In this document: piece after piece, positions 60,627-64,000 of the stretch
How the letters are laid out: each line of letters starts with the position of its first letter
Numbering within the stretch: position 1 is the first letter of the stretch
The notes under the pieces: generated by a model
Databases searched by the model: none
Told to the model about the DNA's origin: nothing
The model's input: only the letters and a program-made list of their open reading frames with translations
Program-made: the position numbers and the translations under genes
Assembly: GCF_000236685.1 (NCBI RefSeq)
Contig: NC_016633.1
Location: 124,001-188,000 of the forward strand
From: Sphaerochaeta pleomorpha str. Grapes
GTDB taxonomy: Bacteria; Spirochaetota; Spirochaetia; Sphaerochaetales; Sphaerochaetaceae
Direction: 5' to 3'
DNA length: 64,000 nt

Positions 60627-62590
60627 GGCTTCTGTAGGGTTTCCTGCAACCGGGAGGCCTTTGCCTTCTGGACTATGAAAACCAACACAAAGAGAGCAAA
60701 ACCGATCAAATCCTGTGTAGGGTTTTTCGTGATAAGCAATAGTGCGCCTGAAAAGGAAATAACTCGAAATAGCGTGGAAAGCTTTGCAAAGAAATACCCT
60801 TCAGTGGCTATCCCTATCATACATACCCCAAAAATAGCGGTTAGGGTGACTCTGATTGCCACCAAAGGCGTAGTGTCGAGTAAAAGCAAGGCTGTATTGT
60901 AGACAAACATATAGGGCACGATGAAGCCGGCAAGTGATAGCTTTACCGATTGCAGCCCAGTTTTCATGGGATCGCCACCGGAAATACCGGCAGCAGCAAA
61001 GGAAGCAAGGGCAACTGGTGGGGTGATGTTTGCAAACATGGCGAAGTAGAAAACAAACATATGGGCTGCGATATCGGGAATTCCCAGCTTGATCAAGGCA
61101 GGGGCAGCCATAGTAGCGGTAATGAGATAGGCAGGAATGGAGGGCAAGCCCATTCCCAGGATCATGCAGCTGACCATGGTCAAAACCAAGGTAGCGAGCA
61201 GATTGGCATTCCCGAGCTGGATGATGGCATTTGCCATGTTCAGCCCGAAGCCTGTCAGGCTTACCACCCCGATAATGATTCCCACGACAGCACAGGCAAT
61301 TGCAACTGATACTACAGACCTTGTTCCCTCTTCGAAGGCATCAAGGATGTCCTTGAAGCTCATACGGGTCTCTTTTCGGAGCATGCTTACTCCAATAGTG
61401 ACAACAATGGTGCAAAAGGCCGAGAATATAACAGTATTTCCGCTGAATAACAACATATAGAGCAAGAAAAGGATGGGGAGCAACAGATGGCCGCGTTCTT
61501 TCAGGACATCTTTTACTTTGGGAAGTTCTTCACGGGGAATGCCGGTGAGATTGTTTTTTGATGCACGCAACTGCACCTGGACCAGGATTCCCAGATAATA
61601 TAGCAGGGCAGGGATGGCAGCACTGATGACGATGACACTGTAGCGGATACCGAGCATCTCAGCCATGATAAAAGCAGCAGCGCCCATAATGGGAGGAAGC
61701 AGTTGCCCCCCGACAGAAGCCGAGGCTTCGACAGAACCGGCAAATTCTTTGCTATATCCGGTCTTTTTCATCAAAGGGATGGTAAATGCGCCTGTAGTCA
61801 CGACATTGGCTACGGCCGACCCGTTGATACTCCCTAAAAATCCTGAGGCAATGACAGCTACTTTTGCCGGGCCACCTTTTGAATGTCCTGCAAAGGCCAA
61901 AGCGATATCGTTGAAGAATTTTCCCATGCCTGACTTATTCATGACAGAGCCAAAGAGAATGAACAGGAAAATATATGAAGATGCGACATTTACCGAAGTC
62001 CCATAGATGCCTTCGGTATTGATGAAAATATGATTGACCAGTTTTCCCCAGGAGTACCCGCGATGGGTGAAGATACTAGGCATATAACGGCCTATAAGCC
62101 CGTAAAGTAAGAAAAGGCAACTTAGAATGACCAGTGGCCACCCGGAGATCCGTCTGGAAGCCTCAAGGACCAAAAGGATGAGAAGCGTTCCCATGATAAT
62201 ATCGACTGTATTGGGAGAACCCATACGGTTGATAAAGTTTATATAATCGCCCCATACGTAGACTGCCACTCCAACAGAGGTAAAAGCCAGGACAATATCG
62301 TACCAGGGAATGGTTTTTCTGCTCGCCTTCTTGTTGGCCGGATACAAAAAGAATGTCATGAAAGACATCATGGCTACATGAAGCGACCGATGCAGATGGG
62401 TTGGGGGATAGCCTAAAAACGATGTGACGAAATGGTACAAGGCAATGCCAATGGCTATCCAATAGATGGCTTGTGCTAAATGGGGATTCTGGAATTTCCG
62501 AGTCTTGGATTCCCTATCGAATTTTTCAAGCAATTCGTTTTGTTGTTCCTGCATTTCTGCATTCATTGTTTCGAGTGAAATCTTGGACAT
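60605..62590 (-). CDS. TRAP transporter fused 4TM/12TM permease (TAXI type)
   Basis: 661 residues. A cytosolic N-terminus is followed by the small-subunit-like helices and the large-subunit-like domain. Family segments: GSINGSAVANVVTTGAFTIP, SVEASASVGGQLLPPIMGAAAF and MGLPSIPAYL. It drives ion-coupled uptake of organic acids with the TAXI binding protein encoded at the right edge. Its start lies inside the DUF1850 gene (28-base overlap). Confidence 0.92.
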   Translation of the reverse strand: MSKISLETMNAEMQEQQNELLEKFDRESKTRKFQNPHLAQAIYWIAIGIALYHFVTSFLGYPPTHLHRSLHVAMMSFMTFFLYPANKKASRKTIPWYDIVLAFTSVGVAVYVWGDYINFINRMGSPNTVDIIMGTLLILLVLEASRRISGWPLVILSCLFLLYGLIGRYMPSIFTHRGYSWGKLVNHIFINTEGIYGTSVNVASSYIFLFILFGSVMNKSGMGKFFNDIALAFAGHSKGGPAKVAVIASGFLGSINGSAVANVVTTGAFTIPLMKKTGYSKEFAGSVEASASVGGQLLPPIMGAAAFIMAEMLGIRYSVIVISAAIPALLYYLGILVQVQLRASKNNLTGIPREELPKVKDVLKERGHLLLPILFLLYMLLFSGNTVIFSAFCTIVVTIGVSMLRKETRMSFKDILDAFEEGTRSVVSVAIACAVVGIIIGVVSLTGFGLNMANAIIQLGNANLLATLVLTMVSCMILGMGLPSIPAYLITATMAAPALIKLGIPDIAAHMFVFYFAMFANITPPVALASFAAAGISGGDPMKTGLQSVKLSLAGFIVPYMFVYNTALLLLDTTPLVAIRVTLTAIFGVCMIGIATEGYFFAKLSTLFRVISFSGALLLITKNPTQDLIGFALFVLVFIVQKAKASRLQETLQKPYEGDEN

Positions 62591-63078
62591 AGTGAAATAC
62601 TTCCTTTCATTTTCAAAATAAGGGGTTCTCTGTGGGGAAGGTCAGTACCTCTGGCTATCACAGTTCCCTTGAGCATGATTGCAATGAGTGCAGTCTGTGA
62701 ATGAATCCAGTGGATATCGTTAAACACTGTATTGAGATCGCTCATTACTACCATTCCGTTCTCAACTGAAACAGTCCCCTCGTTTTCAGGAATCCCAGCC
62801 CCAAAGCCCGCAACTTCGAATTTCTGCAAAACCAATCGATTATCTTTTCCCAGTACATAATATTCGTTCCAGGGAATATGTTCAAACGAATGCATCCAGT
62901 AGAACGTTAGGCTATCGCCTTCCTGCACTTTGATCTCAAGATAGGTTGTTTTGGTATCCTGATGCTGGATGGTCAACGTTTTTTCGGTTTTGAAAGAGAA
63001 AAAGAGAAAAAACAGAAGGATGAAACCTATCACAAGGAAGGCAATATACTGCCTTCCTGTGATCCTTATGCGCTTCAT
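62563..63078 (-). CDS. DUF1850 membrane-anchored protein
   Basis: 171 residues, one N-terminal membrane helix (YIAFLVIGFILLFFLFF), then a domain with FYWMHSFEHIPWNEYY and FEVAGFGAGIPENEGTV, the DUF1850 hallmarks as recalled. This family is typically encoded between TAXI binding protein and fused TRAP permease, as here. Role unproven. It starts 3 bases after the binding-protein stop. Confidence 0.82.
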   Translation of the reverse strand: MKRIRITGRQYIAFLVIGFILLFFLFFSFKTEKTLTIQHQDTKTTYLEIKVQEGDSLTFYWMHSFEHIPWNEYYVLGKDNRLVLQKFEVAGFGAGIPENEGTVSVENGMVVMSDLNTVFNDIHWIHSQTALIAIMLKGTVIARGTDLPHREPLILKMKGSISLCPRFHSKQ

Positions 63079-63081
63079 TGT

Positions 63082-64000
63082 TTATTCGATACCCTGTTCT
63101 TTATAATACTTGATCGCCCCGTCATGGAAAGGAATGCCCACACCGACATGTGAATTTTCCAAGGATATAAATTTTTTAGCCGTAGCATGGGAAGCCTGGA
63201 TATCCTCAATGTTGTCAAAGATTCCCTTGGTTAGGTCGTACACTACATCATCAGGCATGTTTTTATTTACAATCATGATGTTTCTGACCGTAGCTGTTTT
63301 CACATCGGAAGAGGTGCTGTAGGTGGAAGCTGGGATGGTAGCCTCTACGAAGAACGGATATTTGGCTGTAAGATTTTTCAACCCTTCCCCTTCGATAGGC
63401 ACCAAAACTATTTTTGCAGAAGTCCCGAGTTCCATGACTGTCGCATTGGGAATGCCACTTGTTACGAACACAGCGTCTACCAGATTGTTTTTCAATTGCG
63501 CGATGGCTTCACCATAGTTGAGATAATCTACTTTACTGTCAGCATAGGACATGTTATGGGCTTCATACATCATTCTGGCGTTGAGTTCGACCCCGGAATT
63601 CGGGGCACCGACTCCCACCCGTTTTCCCTTGAGGTCTTCGAACTTCTTGATTCCCGTTTTATCGGTGGTGACCAGCTGGACGTAATTGGGATATAGGGCA
63701 GTGAGGCAACGAAGGTCTTCTGCTTTCTCTTTTCCTTCAAAGGCTCCAAAGCCTCCGTAGGCCTGGGCAACGGAATCAGACATGACAATGGCCATTTCGG
63801 CATCGCCTGAAAGGATGAGTTTTATATTTTCGACCGAGGCCCCCGTAGCCTGAGCCGAGGATTTATATCCAAGTTTGTTTTGGAAAACACTGGAAAAGGC
63901 TCCCCCGATGGGGTAGTACAGCCCACTGGTGGGACCGGTGGCCACTGTAATGAAATACTTGCTTCTGTCCAGACCCTGGGGAGTGTCATCTGCTTTTTGG
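63082..64000 (-). CDS. TAXI-family TRAP binding protein, N-terminus beyond window
   Basis: The open frame continues to the window edge, so the signal peptide is missing; about 305 residues are visible. YFITVATGPTSGLYYPIGGAF is described by its core ATGPTSGLYYPIGG, the TAXI hallmark. Later come AQATGASVENIKL, LKGKRVGVGAPNSGVE and YLNYGEAIAQLKNNLVDAVF. It supplies substrate (family examples: glutamate, 2-oxoacids) to the fused permease. Confidence 0.92.
   Translation of the reverse strand, partial: QKADDTPQGLDRSKYFITVATGPTSGLYYPIGGAFSSVFQNKLGYKSSAQATGASVENIKLILSGDAEMAIVMSDSVAQAYGGFGAFEGKEKAEDLRCLTALYPNYVQLVTTDKTGIKKFEDLKGKRVGVGAPNSGVELNARMMYEAHNMSYADSKVDYLNYGEAIAQLKNNLVDAVFVTSGIPNATVMELGTSAKIVLVPIEGEGLKNLTAKYPFFVEATIPASTYSTSSDVKTATVRNIMIVNKNMPDDVVYDLTKGIFDNIEDIQASHATAKKFISLENSHVGVGIPFHDGAIKYYKEQGIE

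Noticed and set aside
1-64000. CRISPR array, rRNA or tRNA genes
   Set aside because: No regularly spaced repeats, no rRNA-like stretches and no convincing cloverleaf with a TTCGA-type arm were noticed in the intergenic regions.

Overview
The window is a gene-dense bacterial chromosome segment, mostly in accessory transport and catabolism. It looks like a spirochaete of the Sphaerochaeta type. That is an inference from recalled gene families and from binding proteins carrying a G-T/A-K-E motif just after the signal peptide. No rRNA, tRNA, CRISPR array or phage module was seen. The window cuts two genes: lon at the left edge and a TAXI-type TRAP binding protein at the right edge.

Left third (1-23 kb), mostly housekeeping. 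In order: Lon protease (partial), carbamate kinase overlapping a LemA-like gene, a DUF4105 membrane protein, recO, recJ, rpsU, and serA-serC-Lrp regulator. Then come a flavodoxin-like gene, a dihydroorotate-dehydrogenase-like gene, an acyltransferase and a lipoprotein. A leftward run follows: HD hydrolase, TtcA-like tRNA thiolase, an outer-membrane protein, a FecR-domain/beta-barrel protein and mutL.

Middle (23-46 kb). An iron(III)-type ABC importer (binding protein, fused permease, ATPase) is followed by a TetR regulator. A leftward envelope unit encodes an RND/MMPL exporter, a LolA-like protein and an outer-membrane barrel; the exporter and the barrel share an unusual S-x-D/G-S-F-F motif. 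A second leftward operon (34.3-40.5 kb) joins a UroD-superfamily protein with the zinc-ligand pattern of methyl-transferring enzymes, a sugar-type ABC importer, a GntR regulator and a CyuA-like cysteine desulfidase. Its promoter -10 lies inside a perfect palindrome. Next is an IS4/IS1634-type transposase ORF that is full length but seems to lack two of its three catalytic residues. Two polar amino-acid ABC importers flank a membrane diguanylate cyclase.

Right third (49-64 kb). A GPH sugar transporter converges on a GT4 glycosyltransferase. A long rightward operon (52-60.6 kb) follows: zinc dehydrogenase, FGGY kinase, class I aldolase, nucleoside/simple-sugar ABC importer (BMP binding protein, double ATPase, two permeases) and a VOC protein. 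This reads as import, oxidation, phosphorylation and cleavage of an unidentified sugar or riboside. The window ends with a TAXI TRAP transporter unit (binding protein, DUF1850, fused permease).

The best candidates for undescribed biology are the methyltransferase-like/CyuA operon, the dehydrogenase-kinase-aldolase-BMP operon, and the shared exporter/barrel motif. All functions come from motif recognition by eye; no database search was run.
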